From contig NZ_BLKZ01000001.1 in the NCBI RefSeq assembly GCF_010723575.1, positions 806,001 through 870,000 on the forward strand: 64,000 bases of DNA. Direction: 5' to 3'. Origin of the DNA: Mycobacterium bourgelatii. GTDB lineage: Bacteria > Actinomycetota > Actinomycetes > Mycobacteriales > Mycobacteriaceae. This document shows positions 43,967-51,834 of this stretch, piece by piece. Position 1 is the stretch's first letter. Every line of letters begins with the position of its first letter. The translations under genes and the position numbers were made by a program. Below the pieces are notes generated by a model, which worked only from the letters and a program-made list of their open reading frames with translations, was not told the origin of the DNA and made no database searches.

Positions 43967-44890
43967 GTGACTATTCGCCTTGGATTGCAGATTCCCAACT
44001 TCTCCTACAACACGCCGGTCGCCGAGCTGTTTCCGGCCGTCATCGCTCAAGCTCAGGAGGCCGAAGCCGCCGGTTTCGACACCGTCTTCCTGATGGACCA
44101 CTTCTATCAGCTGCCCGGCCTGGGTGCGCCCGACGAACCCATGCTCGAGGCCTACACGGCGCTGGGTGCGCTGGCCACGGTCACCGAGCGGGTACAGCTG
44201 GGCACTTTGGTGACGGGCAATACCTACCGCAACCCGACGCTGCTCGCGAAGGTGATCTCGACATTGGACGTCGTCAGCGGCGGCCGCGGAATTCTTGGTA
44301 TCGGGGCGGGATGGTTCGAACTCGAGCATCGCCAGCTCGGCTTCGAGTTCGGCACGTTCACCGAGCGTTTCGAAAAGCTCGAAGAGGCGCTGCAGATCAT
44401 CCTGCCGATGCTGCACGGCGAGCGGCGCAGCTTTTCCGGCAAGTGGTACCACACCGAGAACGCGATCAACGAACCGCGCTATCGGGACCATATTCCGGTG
44501 ATGCTCGGCGGCAGCGGCGAGAAGAAGACGTTCCGAATGGCCGCCCGCTACGCCGACCACCTCAACATCATCGCCGACATCGACGACTTACCCGCCAAGG
44601 TGCAGGTGTTACGGCAGCGCTGCGTCGAGATCGACCGCGACCCAGCAACTTTGGAGACCAGTGGCCTGCTCACCGTGGTGGTCGACGGGTACGACGCGCC
44701 GCGCGACATCGGCGAGGCGCAAGGCGGGCGTGCGGTGCACGGGACACCCGATCAAATCGCCGACGAGATCAAACGGCGCGTGCTGGACGCAGGCATCGAC
44801 GGCGTCATCATCAACCTTCCGACGCACCGCCACACACCGGGAGTGATCACGAAGGTGGGAGAAGCGCTCAAACCGCTGGTGCAGCCGTAG
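43967..44890 (+). CDS. LLM-class F420-dependent oxidoreductase
   Basis: 307 residues from a GTG. F420-type LLM barrel: LGLQIPNFSYNTPVAELFPAVIAQAQEAEAAGFDTVFLMDHFYQ, TERVQLGTLVTGNTYRNPTLLAKVISTLDVVSGGRGILGIGAGWFELEH, then YRDHIPVMLGGSGEKKTFRMAARYADHLNI. Closest in layout to mycobacterial Rv1360-type enzymes. Reaction unknown. It lies alone between the esterase remnant and the NTF2-like gene. Confidence 0.92.
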   Translation: MTIRLGLQIPNFSYNTPVAELFPAVIAQAQEAEAAGFDTVFLMDHFYQLPGLGAPDEPMLEAYTALGALATVTERVQLGTLVTGNTYRNPTLLAKVISTLDVVSGGRGILGIGAGWFELEHRQLGFEFGTFTERFEKLEEALQIILPMLHGERRSFSGKWYHTENAINEPRYRDHIPVMLGGSGEKKTFRMAARYADHLNIIADIDDLPAKVQVLRQRCVEIDRDPATLETSGLLTVVVDGYDAPRDIGEAQGGRAVHGTPDQIADEIKRRVLDAGIDGVIINLPTHRHTPGVITKVGEALKPLVQP

Positions 44891-44913
44891 TCGGCGGCCA
44901 TCCAACTTTGCGG

Positions 44914-45393
44914 TTAGCGGTCCACCAGCCCCGTCGTCAGCAACTGACGGGACTCTGGGCTGCCGTCGAGCATTCGCGTGGTGCGTTCCACGATCTGCCA
45001 CTGATTGTCGTTGCGCCGCAAGATAAACCGGTTGGCGCCGGCGCGAGCGACGACGAAATGCTCACCGCGTTTGACCACCAGCAGTGATTCGCAGACCGCC
45101 GCGGCCTCGTCGCCGTCGACGGACACCACCGCCGGACCGAGGAAGTGGCAGCAACCACGGCCGATGAGTCCCTGGTGGGCGTCGGAGCGCACCATGGCCT
45201 CGACGTCTGCGCGGCTGCGCATCGGCCAGCCTTCCACGTCATAGCTGCCGTTCGTTGCCCACAGCGCGGCCGTCGCTTCGGCCGCTCCGGCATCCACGAG
45301 CGGACCGTAGGAAGCGATGAGCCGTTCGATCGCCCGCTCGTCCTCGATCTGTTGCAAGCGCCGCTCTAGCTCGGCGAGCCGTTCCTCGGTCAA
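44914..45393 (-). CDS. SnoaL/NTF2-like small protein
   Basis: 159 residues from a TTG at 45393, preferred because AGGGAAGGAAAGG lies just upstream; the frame is open another 90 bases. An N-terminal helix (RLAELERRLQQIEDERAIERLIASYGPLVD) is followed by the cone-shaped NTF2-like fold: LWATNGSYDVEGWPMRSRADVEAMV and FILRRNDNQWQIVERTTRML. Members are isomerases, dehydratases or binding proteins; this one resembles ring-hydroxylating small-subunit-like proteins. Lies 87 bases after the SDR gene, whose stop at 45480 it faces on the same strand. Confidence 0.83.
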   Translation of the reverse strand: MTEERLAELERRLQQIEDERAIERLIASYGPLVDAGAAEATAALWATNGSYDVEGWPMRSRADVEAMVRSDAHQGLIGRGCCHFLGPAVVSVDGDEAAAVCESLLVVKRGEHFVVARAGANRFILRRNDNQWQIVERTTRMLDGSPESRQLLTTGLVDR

Positions 45394-45479
45394 CGCCTTT
45401 CCTTCCCTTGGCCTTCCCTTGCCGCTGACTCTGCATCCACGGCGGTTGCTACTCGAACTTTTGCGCCCTGGACGCAGAA

Positions 45480-46292
45480 TCAACGTCCATCCGAGCGGGA
45501 CCCCGGGGGCCCCAGCAACTTCTCCATGAATCGGTGCGTGCCCAGGACGACCTTGGCGCGGTCGGGATCGTTGCGGCGCGCGACATCGTCGGCGTTGCCC
45601 CCGGCCACATACACCGGCCCATTGGAAAGTTGTTGCAGGCCTTCACGAGCCACGTCCGCGGGCTCGGCGACGCGCATGCCGGGCACGTCGAAATTGAGTC
45701 CGACGCGCTCCATCGCGGGAGTGCGGGTGACACCGAGTACCAGTTCGAGTACGTCAACGTTGTACTCGCGCAACTCAAGCCACAGGCTCTCGGCGAAGAT
45801 TCGTCCGAACGCCTTCACGCCGCCGTACACGGTGTGGCGCATCGAACCCAGATAACCGGCCATCGATCCGACCATCAGGATTCCGCCGCGCCGACGCTCG
45901 CGCATCGGGCGGCCGAAGTGCTGTACCAGCGCGAGCATCGTGCCGATGTTCAAATCGATCACTCGCGCAAAGTCCGCGAGGTCGCCATCGAGGAAGTGTT
46001 CGCTGCACGTGTTGGCGCCCGCGTTGTAGATCAGCAGGCCGACCTCGATATCGGCGGTGGTCTCGATTACCCGCGCGACGGCGTCGTCTCTGACCAGGTC
46101 GAGTTCGACGGTGCGCACTTCGACCCCGCGGGAGCGGCAGGGATCGGCGGTCTTGGCGAGCGGACCAGGCTTCCTGGCGATCAGAACGAGATTGAGCCCC
46201 GCGTCGGCCAGTGCGAAGGCAAACTCAGCACCGACGCCCTCCGATCCGCCCGCCACCACCGCCCACGGCCCATAACGCGAGAGATCAGCCAC
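45480..46292 (-). CDS. Short-chain dehydrogenase/reductase
   Basis: 270 residues from the GTG at 46292, supported by GAGGA seven bases upstream. Rossmann start WAVVAGGSEGVGAEFAFAL, then LIYNAGANT, GGILMVGSMAGYLGSMRHTVYGGVKAFGRIF with the Ser/Tyr/Lys triad (S of MVGSMAG, YGGVK). The C-terminal part resembles the mycobacterial 17-beta-HSD-like SDRs. Substrate unknown. Same strand as the NTF2-like gene downstream, perhaps one unit. Confidence 0.92.
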   Translation of the reverse strand: MADLSRYGPWAVVAGGSEGVGAEFAFALADAGLNLVLIARKPGPLAKTADPCRSRGVEVRTVELDLVRDDAVARVIETTADIEVGLLIYNAGANTCSEHFLDGDLADFARVIDLNIGTMLALVQHFGRPMRERRRGGILMVGSMAGYLGSMRHTVYGGVKAFGRIFAESLWLELREYNVDVLELVLGVTRTPAMERVGLNFDVPGMRVAEPADVAREGLQQLSNGPVYVAGGNADDVARRNDPDRAKVVLGTHRFMEKLLGPPGSRSDGR

Positions 46293-46392
46293 GGGTAGAT
46301 CCTCGCGCACCAAGTGCCGCGCAGCAGCAACGGCCCCGAATCAAAGCCGTGCGAGGGAAAGGAGGGGGAACGTGTGGAGAACGCGATAAGGG

Positions 46393-46698
46393 CTAGGCCG
46401 TGCGGCGGATGGCGCGGCGGCCAAGGCTGCCCTTGAGCAGCATGTCGCGCTCGGCTTCCGACAGCCCGCCCCACACTCCGTACGGTTCGCCAACCTCGAG
46501 TGCGTGCGTACGGCACTCGTCGATCACCGGACAACGCCGGCACATCTCCTTGGCCCGCTGCTCGCGCTGCATGCGCGCGCGGCCCCGCTCACCGTCAGGG
46601 TGGAAGAACATCGACGAGTCCTGGCCTCGGCACAGGCCCTGCAGTTGCCAGTTCCAGATGTCGGCGTTGGGTCCAGGTAGCTGCTCCGGTTGTGGCAT
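46393..46698 (-). CDS. whiB3: Redox-sensing transcription factor WhiB3
   Basis: 101 residues from ATG 46698 with GGAGGGA upstream; a longer frame lacks such support. Nearly identical over most of its length to M. tuberculosis WhiB3 (MPQPEQLPGPNADIWNWQLQ start). The four cluster cysteines are C23, C53, C56 and C62; the G[VI]WGG motif (YGVWGGLSEAE) and basic C-terminus (GRRAIRRTA) follow. It binds a 4Fe-4S cluster, senses NO, O2 and redox state, and controls polyketide and storage lipid genes. Marks the left edge of the conserved block. Confidence 0.97.
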   Translation of the reverse strand: MPQPEQLPGPNADIWNWQLQGLCRGQDSSMFFHPDGERGRARMQREQRAKEMCRRCPVIDECRTHALEVGEPYGVWGGLSEAERDMLLKGSLGRRAIRRTA

Positions 46699-47057
46699 GA
46701 GTCTGTTCCCTCCAAAGTGAACGAGGAAGATCGCGAACCTGCGAGTTGTGCAACTGAATTGGAGTGCAGTCACCGATGACCACCTGTCGCAGTAGACGCT
46801 AAGGTGCTCTATGAATTTCCGTCAATAGCCGCTAGGCGTGGCGAAAAACAGCCCCCACGGTAGAGAATTAACGCCCCGTTCATCTGTCCCGCCATTATCG
46901 AAGACTAGATGTGCTAACAGCATCGCTTCGTTGTGGAGATTCCCCAGCTCAGGCGGCAGACGTTAGCACGACGTAATTAACCCACACACCGCTGTGAGTA
47001 ATATTCCGGTAACCCGGAACGCACAAACTTTTAACGATTCGGAGCGCAGCTATCACG
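46699..47057. other. Divergent whiB3 / Rv3415c-like spacer
   Basis: About 360 bases with no gene. It should hold the whiB3 promoter (left) and the promoter of the gene at 47058 (right). A perfect 6-4-6 inverted repeat lies at 47004-47019. The middle is AT-richer than the flanks (AGAGAATTAACGCC, CATTATCGAAGACTAG). Confidence 0.6.
47004..47019. promoter_or_regulatory. Inverted repeat TTCCGG-TAAC-CCGGAA
   Basis: A perfect palindrome with a four-base spacer, 39 bases before the GTG of the downstream gene. It could be an operator or the foot of a leader hairpin. No protein can be named from the sequence. Confidence 0.45.
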
Positions 47058-47906
47058 GTGATCGGAACTAGCAACAGTTCGATTGGGGATGAGCTGCCTC
47101 CGGCATCGCCTTCGGCGGTGCCCGCGGCCTTGCGAGCAGCCGCTTTCGGCGACCAGCCGAACGCCTGGCCGCTGCCTACCGCAACCACGCCGTACCAGTT
47201 GTGGCTACGGGCCGTGGCCGCCGGTGGACAGGGCCGCTACGGCGCCGCATACAGCGATCTCGCGCAGTTGCGACGGCGCGCGACGAGTGGCCGGTTGGCT
47301 TCCCTGGCGCACAGCACCCAGGCTTCATTCCTGCGACAGCTTGGGTGGCACACGCTGGCCCGCGGTTGGGACGGCCGCGCGCTGGCGCTGGCCGGGGACG
47401 ACCCGGAGGCCAGTTGCGATGCTCTGGTCGGATTGGCGGCCGACGCGCTCGGCGTCGGCCGCCTCGCCGCGTCGGCCGCCCTGTTGGCCCGCGCGGAGAC
47501 GCTGCCGGTCGACGAACGTCAGGCGGTGCGCAGGCGTTGGGTGGCGGCCGAGTTGGCGATGGCCGGGGGAGACGGGGTAACGGCGGTTCGTCACGCGGAG
47601 GAAGCGGTCGACTTGGCGCAGGCCATGACCGTCATATCGGTGCGACATCAAGTCAAGAGCGACGTCGTGCTGGCGGCGGCGTTGTGCAGCGCCGGGAACA
47701 TCGACCGCGCTTGTGCGGTGGCAGAGGCGGCATTGGACGCGACCGGGCAATTTGGGCTGGTACCGCTGCAATGGGCACTGAGTTGCTTGCTGATTGATAT
47801 CGGCAAAGTCACGCTTTCGGCACACAAATTGCGCGAACTCATCGATATCCGCGATATTTGTGCAGGTCAGGTGCAAGACGCCGGTGGAAATTGGCGTTCT
47901 GTTTGA
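47058..47906 (+). CDS. TPR-like helical protein, Rv3415c family
   Basis: 282 residues from a GTG. It is made of helix pairs rich in Ala/Leu (YQLWLRAVAAGGQGRYGAAYSDLAQLRRRA, SLAHSTQASFLRQLGWHTLARGWDGRALALAG) that resemble tetratricopeptide repeats, without a catalytic motif. Same size and place as M. tuberculosis Rv3415c, between whiB3 and sigD, so it is probably its orthologue. May be a scaffold or regulator; function unknown. Confidence 0.85.
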   Translation: MIGTSNSSIGDELPPASPSAVPAALRAAAFGDQPNAWPLPTATTPYQLWLRAVAAGGQGRYGAAYSDLAQLRRRATSGRLASLAHSTQASFLRQLGWHTLARGWDGRALALAGDDPEASCDALVGLAADALGVGRLAASAALLARAETLPVDERQAVRRRWVAAELAMAGGDGVTAVRHAEEAVDLAQAMTVISVRHQVKSDVVLAAALCSAGNIDRACAVAEAALDATGQFGLVPLQWALSCLLIDIGKVTLSAHKLRELIDIRDICAGQVQDAGGNWRSV

Positions 47907-47952
47907 AATGCAGTCCGACCGTTATGGTCTAGCAGTGTCTTAGCTGGCTCAG

Positions 47953-47976
47953 GGCTTGTCTCAGAGGCTTGTCTCA
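47953..47976 (+). repeat. 13-base tandem repeat in the sigD leader
   Basis: GGCTTGTCTCA occurs at 47953-47963 and 47966-47976, a 13-base period (two copies). It spans the first possible start codon (TTG 47956). Because 13 is not a multiple of three, the repeat shifts any frame through it and makes the upstream start less certain. Confidence 0.7.
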
Positions 47977-48597
47977 AAGCCAGGATGTGTCCGCTTCGTA
48001 ACGTTGGAGATATCACCGTCGATGACAATTGAAGGCGAACGTCTCGACGCTGTGGTTGCGGAAGCCGTGGCGGGGGACCGGAACGCGCTTCGGGAGGTGC
48101 TGGAGACCATCCGTCCAATCGTCGTCCGATATTGCCGAGCGCGAGTCGGCACGGTCGAGCGGAGTGGCCTGTCAGCAGATGACGTGGCACAGGAGGTTTG
48201 CTTGGCCACCATAACGGCGTTGCCGCGCTACCGAGACCGAGGACGTCCGTTCCTGGCCTTCCTGTACGGCATCGCGGCGCACAAGGTCGCCGACGCGCAC
48301 CGCGCCGCGGGTCGTGATCTGGCCTATCCGGCCGAGGAGGTGCCCGAGCGCCGGTCGTCGGACGCAGGCCCGGAACAGCGTGCGATCGAAGCGGATTCGG
48401 TGAGCCGGATGAATGACCTGCTCGAAATCTTGCCTTCCAAACAACGCGAGATCCTCATCCTGCGCGTTGTCGTTGGTCTGAGCGCGGAGGAGACCGCCGC
48501 CGCGGTGGGTAGCACCACGGGGGCGGTACGGGTGGCCCAGCACCGCGCACTTCAGCGGTTAAAAGACGAACTCGTTGCGGCAGGTGATTATGCATAA
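47956..48597 (+). CDS. sigD: ECF-type RNA polymerase sigma factor SigD
   Basis: 213 residues from TTG 47956; ATG 48022 (MTIEGERLD) is the other likely start. The M. tuberculosis SigD text PGCVRFVTLEISPSMT is kept upstream of that ATG, which favours the longer form, although the 13-base repeat muddies it. Region 2: CRARVGTVERSGLSADDVAQEVCLATITALPRYR; region 4: LPSKQREILILRVVVGLSAEETAAAVGS and AVRVAQHRALQRLKDEL. Needed for starvation/stringent-linked expression. Overlaps rsdA by eight bases, so sigma and anti-sigma are coupled. Confidence 0.95.
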   Translation: MSQRLVSKPGCVRFVTLEISPSMTIEGERLDAVVAEAVAGDRNALREVLETIRPIVVRYCRARVGTVERSGLSADDVAQEVCLATITALPRYRDRGRPFLAFLYGIAAHKVADAHRAAGRDLAYPAEEVPERRSSDAGPEQRAIEADSVSRMNDLLEILPSKQREILILRVVVGLSAEETAAAVGSTTGAVRVAQHRALQRLKDELVAAGDYA

Positions 48598-49501
48598 TTC
48601 AGGGCGGAGTTCAGGACGCAATTCCGAACCGGACTTCGGGTCGCGCGGCGACCCGCCGGCGCTGGACGAACTGACCCACACCGATCTGCTGTTGGATGCG
48701 CTCGCCGAGCGGGCGGACTTCCGGCTCGGGGATCCCGACGACGACGCGCTCGCCACCTTGCTCGGGGAGTGGCGAGACGACGTGCGGTGGCCACCCGCCA
48801 ACACGCTGGTGTCGAAAGACCAGGCCATTGCGGCTTTGGAAGAGGGACTCGCGGAGCGCCGGCGCACTCGTCGCGGTATGGCCGCGGTTGGGTCGGTGGC
48901 GGCAACGGTGTTGGCGTTGAGTGGATTTGGCGCCGTGGTGGCGGACGCTCGTCCGGGCGACGCGTTGTATGGCCTGCACGCGATGCTGTTCAGCGAACCG
49001 CGGGTCAACGACGACCAGATCGAGTTGTCGGCCAAGGCGGAGCTGGCGAAGGTCGAGCAGATGATCGCCCAGGGCCAGTGGGACCAGGCCCACACGCAGT
49101 TGGCGGAGGTCAGCAGCACCCTGCAGGGGGTGAACGACGACAACCGTAAGCAGAACTTGTTGAACGAAGTGAATCAGCTGAACACGAAGGTGGACAGGCG
49201 CGACCCCAACGCGCAGGCGCCCCAAACCGGGTCACTGGCCCCGGCGCCGTCGGCGCCACCGTCTGCGCCGCAGTCGACTCCGACATCCGTCCCGGCGACC
49301 ACCTCGGCGGCGGGCTCGACGACCCCGACGGTAAGTCCGACAACAACCCCGCAGGACGGGGTCACGGTCAGCGCGACCCCGACGCCTTCGGCATCCGGGT
49401 CCCCGTCGCCAACCCCCGGCGCGACGGAGTCCGAGGCGCCGTCCCCGTCCGCAACCGAACCGTCGGACTCGACGACACCGGCTCCGACGACCACGTCGTA
49501 G
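48590..49501 (+). CDS. rsdA: Anti-sigma-D factor RsdA
   Basis: 303 residues from ATG 48590, overlapping the sigD stop. The N-terminal cytosolic part (LDELTHTDLLLDALAERADF) binds SigD; a single membrane helix follows at about residues 100-120 (GMAAVGSVAATVLALSGFGAVV), then an extracytoplasmic helical part (AELAKVEQMIAQGQWDQAHTQLAEV) and a long Pro/Thr/Ser-rich tail. This is the layout of M. tuberculosis Rv3413c, whose release is set by proteolysis. Conserved with sigD. Confidence 0.93.
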   Translation: MHNSGRSSGRNSEPDFGSRGDPPALDELTHTDLLLDALAERADFRLGDPDDDALATLLGEWRDDVRWPPANTLVSKDQAIAALEEGLAERRRTRRGMAAVGSVAATVLALSGFGAVVADARPGDALYGLHAMLFSEPRVNDDQIELSAKAELAKVEQMIAQGQWDQAHTQLAEVSSTLQGVNDDNRKQNLLNEVNQLNTKVDRRDPNAQAPQTGSLAPAPSAPPSAPQSTPTSVPATTSAAGSTTPTVSPTTTPQDGVTVSATPTPSASGSPSPTPGATESEAPSPSATEPSDSTTPAPTTTS

Positions 49502-49546
49502 GTCAACTCACGGGTCGCACAAGTCGTCGGAAACACCGACTGAACC

Positions 49547-49562
49547 GCCGGCGGAGCCGGCG
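49547..49562. terminator. GC hairpin between rsdA and the DUF5319 gene
   Basis: GCCGGC (49547-49552) pairs with GCCGGC (49556-49561) around a GGA loop, extended by one more C-G pair. It lies 46 bases after the rsdA stop in the convergent region and could stop both transcripts. No U-run follows; the 13-base repeats begin at once. Confidence 0.5.
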
Positions 49563-49601
49563 CCGTAGTTAAAGACCGTAGTTAGAGACCGTAGTTAAAG
49601 A
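49563..49601. repeat. Three-copy 13-base tandem repeat (VNTR-like)
   Basis: CCGTAGTTAAAGA (49563-49575), CCGTAGTTAGAGA (49576-49588) and CCGTAGTTAAAGA (49589-49601) follow each other without spacer. It is a minisatellite in the convergent rsdA/DUF5319 region, a place where copy number could vary between strains. Confidence 0.9.
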
Positions 49602-49607
49602 GCGCGC

Positions 49608-50021
49608 TCAGAGATGGCGGCGGAAACCGTCCGCGTCTGACGTCGCTTCGTTGAGCGAGGCGTCCGCGTACCCGCGGCAGTAGTCCCAGGTGACATACGC
49701 GTCGGGTTCGGGGTCATACGCCGGCTCGTGCGGACGCACCGTGCCGTCGATCAGAAGCTGCAGAAGATTGGCACGCAGCATGTCCCAATCGTGGTAGTGG
49801 TCTTGCTGGCACTCGTCGCAGCACACCACCAGCCCGCGGATGCCTCTGTGCGCCAGCAAAGCTTCGTAGACGGCCAAATCAGCCAGGTCGGCTTCGACGG
49901 CCATTCGCTCTTGCTGATCAAGGGGCTGTCCCGGCTCGACGGCCTCCAGCGCCGCCGACGGGTCGCAGGGGTCGTCAGCAAACGGGTCAGGCGGCAAACC
50001 CGGTGGGAGGTGGTCGCGCAC
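49608..50021 (-). CDS. DUF5319 protein (Rv3412 family)
   Basis: 137 residues from a GTG. Acidic start (MRDHLPPGLPPDPFADDPCDP), a helix, then VVCCDECQQDHYHDWDMLRANLLQLLIDG with three close cysteines and two His that could hold zinc, and DYCRGYADASLN. Same size and place as M. tuberculosis Rv3412 between the sigD operon and guaB2. Function unknown; conserved in actinobacteria. Confidence 0.88.
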   Translation of the reverse strand: MRDHLPPGLPPDPFADDPCDPSAALEAVEPGQPLDQQERMAVEADLADLAVYEALLAHRGIRGLVVCCDECQQDHYHDWDMLRANLLQLLIDGTVRPHEPAYDPEPDAYVTWDYCRGYADASLNEATSDADGFRRHL

Positions 50022-50216
50022 GCCTCTAGACTACGCAAGCGGGCGGACATATTGCCAGAAATTCCCGGGCGGCCCCGTTCGTGGCGGGACCGGGGCGGTT
50101 CGGGTCAGTCTGGGTACCAACACGCCAGGCGTGCACCAAAAGCTGTGAGTAGGGCACGGTGCGGAAGCCGATAGGATGGATTTCTCATCTGACGCATGCG
50201 TATGGAGGGCTTCCAG

Positions 50217-51815
50217 ATGTCCCGTGGCATGTCCGGCCTCGAAGAAAGCTCCGACCTGGTCGGCAGCCCTTACGTGCGCGACGCTCCCGTTTCGGGGCTC
50301 GCGGGCGAATCGGTGCCGACCGGCGGCGACGACCCGCACAAGATCGCGATGCTGGGTCTGACCTTCGACGACGTCTTGCTGTTGCCAGCGGCGTCCGACG
50401 TGGTGCCCGCCACTGCGGATACGTCCAGTCAGCTCACCAAGCGGATCCGGCTGAAGGTGCCGCTGGTTAGCTCGGCGATGGACACCGTCACCGAGTCGCG
50501 GATGGCGATCGCGATGGCCCGGGCGGGCGGAATGGGTGTGCTGCACCGCAATCTGCCCGTCGCCGAACAAGCGGGCCAGGTCGAGATGGTCAAGCGGTCG
50601 GAGGCCGGCATGGTCACCGACCCGGTCACCTGCCGTCCGGACAACACGTTGGCGCAGGTCGACGCGCTTTGCGCGCGGTTCCGCATCTCCGGTCTGCCCG
50701 TCGTCGACGACGATGGTGCCCTGGTCGGCATCATCACCAACCGCGACATGCGGTTCGAGGTCGACCAGTCCAAGCAGGTCGCCGAGGTGATGACGAAGGC
50801 CCCGCTGATCACCGCGCAGGAGGGTGTGAGTGCGTCAGCGGCGCTGGGCCTGCTGCGCCGCCACAAGATCGAGAAGCTGCCCGTCGTGGACGGCCGCGGC
50901 CGCCTGACCGGGCTGATCACCGTCAAAGACTTCGTCAAGACCGAACAGCACCCGCTGGCCACCAAGGACAGCGACGGCCGGCTGCTGGTGGGTGCCGCCG
51001 TCGGCGTCGGCGGTGACGCCTGGGTCCGGGCGATGATGCTGGTCGATGCCGGGGTCGACGTGTTGGTCGTCGACACCGCGCACGCGCACAACCGGCTGGT
51101 CCTGGACATGGTGCACAAACTCAAGCTCGAGGTCGGTGACCGGGTAGAGGTGATCGGCGGCAACGTCGCCACCCGAGCCGCGGCCGCGGCCCTGGTCGAC
51201 GCCGGCGCAGACGCGGTGAAGGTCGGGGTGGGGCCGGGTTCGATCTGCACGACGCGGGTGGTGGCCGGAGTCGGTGCGCCTCAAATCACGGCGATTTTGG
51301 AAGCCGTCGCGGTGTGCCGGCCGGCCGGTGTGCCGGTGATCGCCGATGGCGGGCTGCAGTATTCCGGCGACATCGCCAAGGCACTGGCCGCCGGCGCGTC
51401 GACTGCCATGCTCGGTTCGCTGCTGGCCGGGACGGCCGAGGCGCCGGGCGAGCTCATCTTTGTCAACGGCAAGCAGTACAAGAGCTATCGCGGCATGGGG
51501 TCGCTGGGTGCCATGCAGGGCCGCGGCGGGGCCAAGTCGTACTCCAAGGACCGTTACTTCGCCGACGACGCGCTGTCCGAGGACAAGTTGGTGCCCGAAG
51601 GGATCGAGGGCAGGGTGCCGTTCCGCGGTCCGCTGAACTCGGTGATCCACCAACTGACCGGCGGGTTGCGGGCCGCCATGGGTTACACCGGCTCGCCCAC
51701 CATCGAGGTACTGCAGCAGGCCCAGTTCGTCCGGATCACCCCGGCGGGCCTCAAAGAGAGCCACCCGCACGACGTCGCTATGACCGTCGAGGCGCCCAAT
51801 TACTACGCACGCTGA
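50217..51815 (+). CDS. guaB2: Inosine-5'-monophosphate dehydrogenase GuaB2
   Basis: 532 residues from the ATG at 50217, which follows GGAGGG (50204-50209) and gives the known start MSRGMSGLE. TIM barrel with GLTFDDVLLLPAASDVVP, two CBS domains at about 115-230 (VTDPVTCRPDNTLAQVDALCARF and VMTKAPLITAQEGVSASAAL), the catalytic loop GPGSICTTRVVAGVG with Cys at about residue 344 and the flap GMGSLGAMQGRGGAKSYSKDRYF. It makes XMP from IMP, the committed step to GMP, and is the essential IMPDH of mycobacteria. Close to the M. tuberculosis protein. Confidence 0.98.
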   Translation: MSRGMSGLEESSDLVGSPYVRDAPVSGLAGESVPTGGDDPHKIAMLGLTFDDVLLLPAASDVVPATADTSSQLTKRIRLKVPLVSSAMDTVTESRMAIAMARAGGMGVLHRNLPVAEQAGQVEMVKRSEAGMVTDPVTCRPDNTLAQVDALCARFRISGLPVVDDDGALVGIITNRDMRFEVDQSKQVAEVMTKAPLITAQEGVSASAALGLLRRHKIEKLPVVDGRGRLTGLITVKDFVKTEQHPLATKDSDGRLLVGAAVGVGGDAWVRAMMLVDAGVDVLVVDTAHAHNRLVLDMVHKLKLEVGDRVEVIGGNVATRAAAAALVDAGADAVKVGVGPGSICTTRVVAGVGAPQITAILEAVAVCRPAGVPVIADGGLQYSGDIAKALAAGASTAMLGSLLAGTAEAPGELIFVNGKQYKSYRGMGSLGAMQGRGGAKSYSKDRYFADDALSEDKLVPEGIEGRVPFRGPLNSVIHQLTGGLRAAMGYTGSPTIEVLQQAQFVRITPAGLKESHPHDVAMTVEAPNYYAR

Positions 51816-51834
51816 GCTGACGGGCACACCGAAC

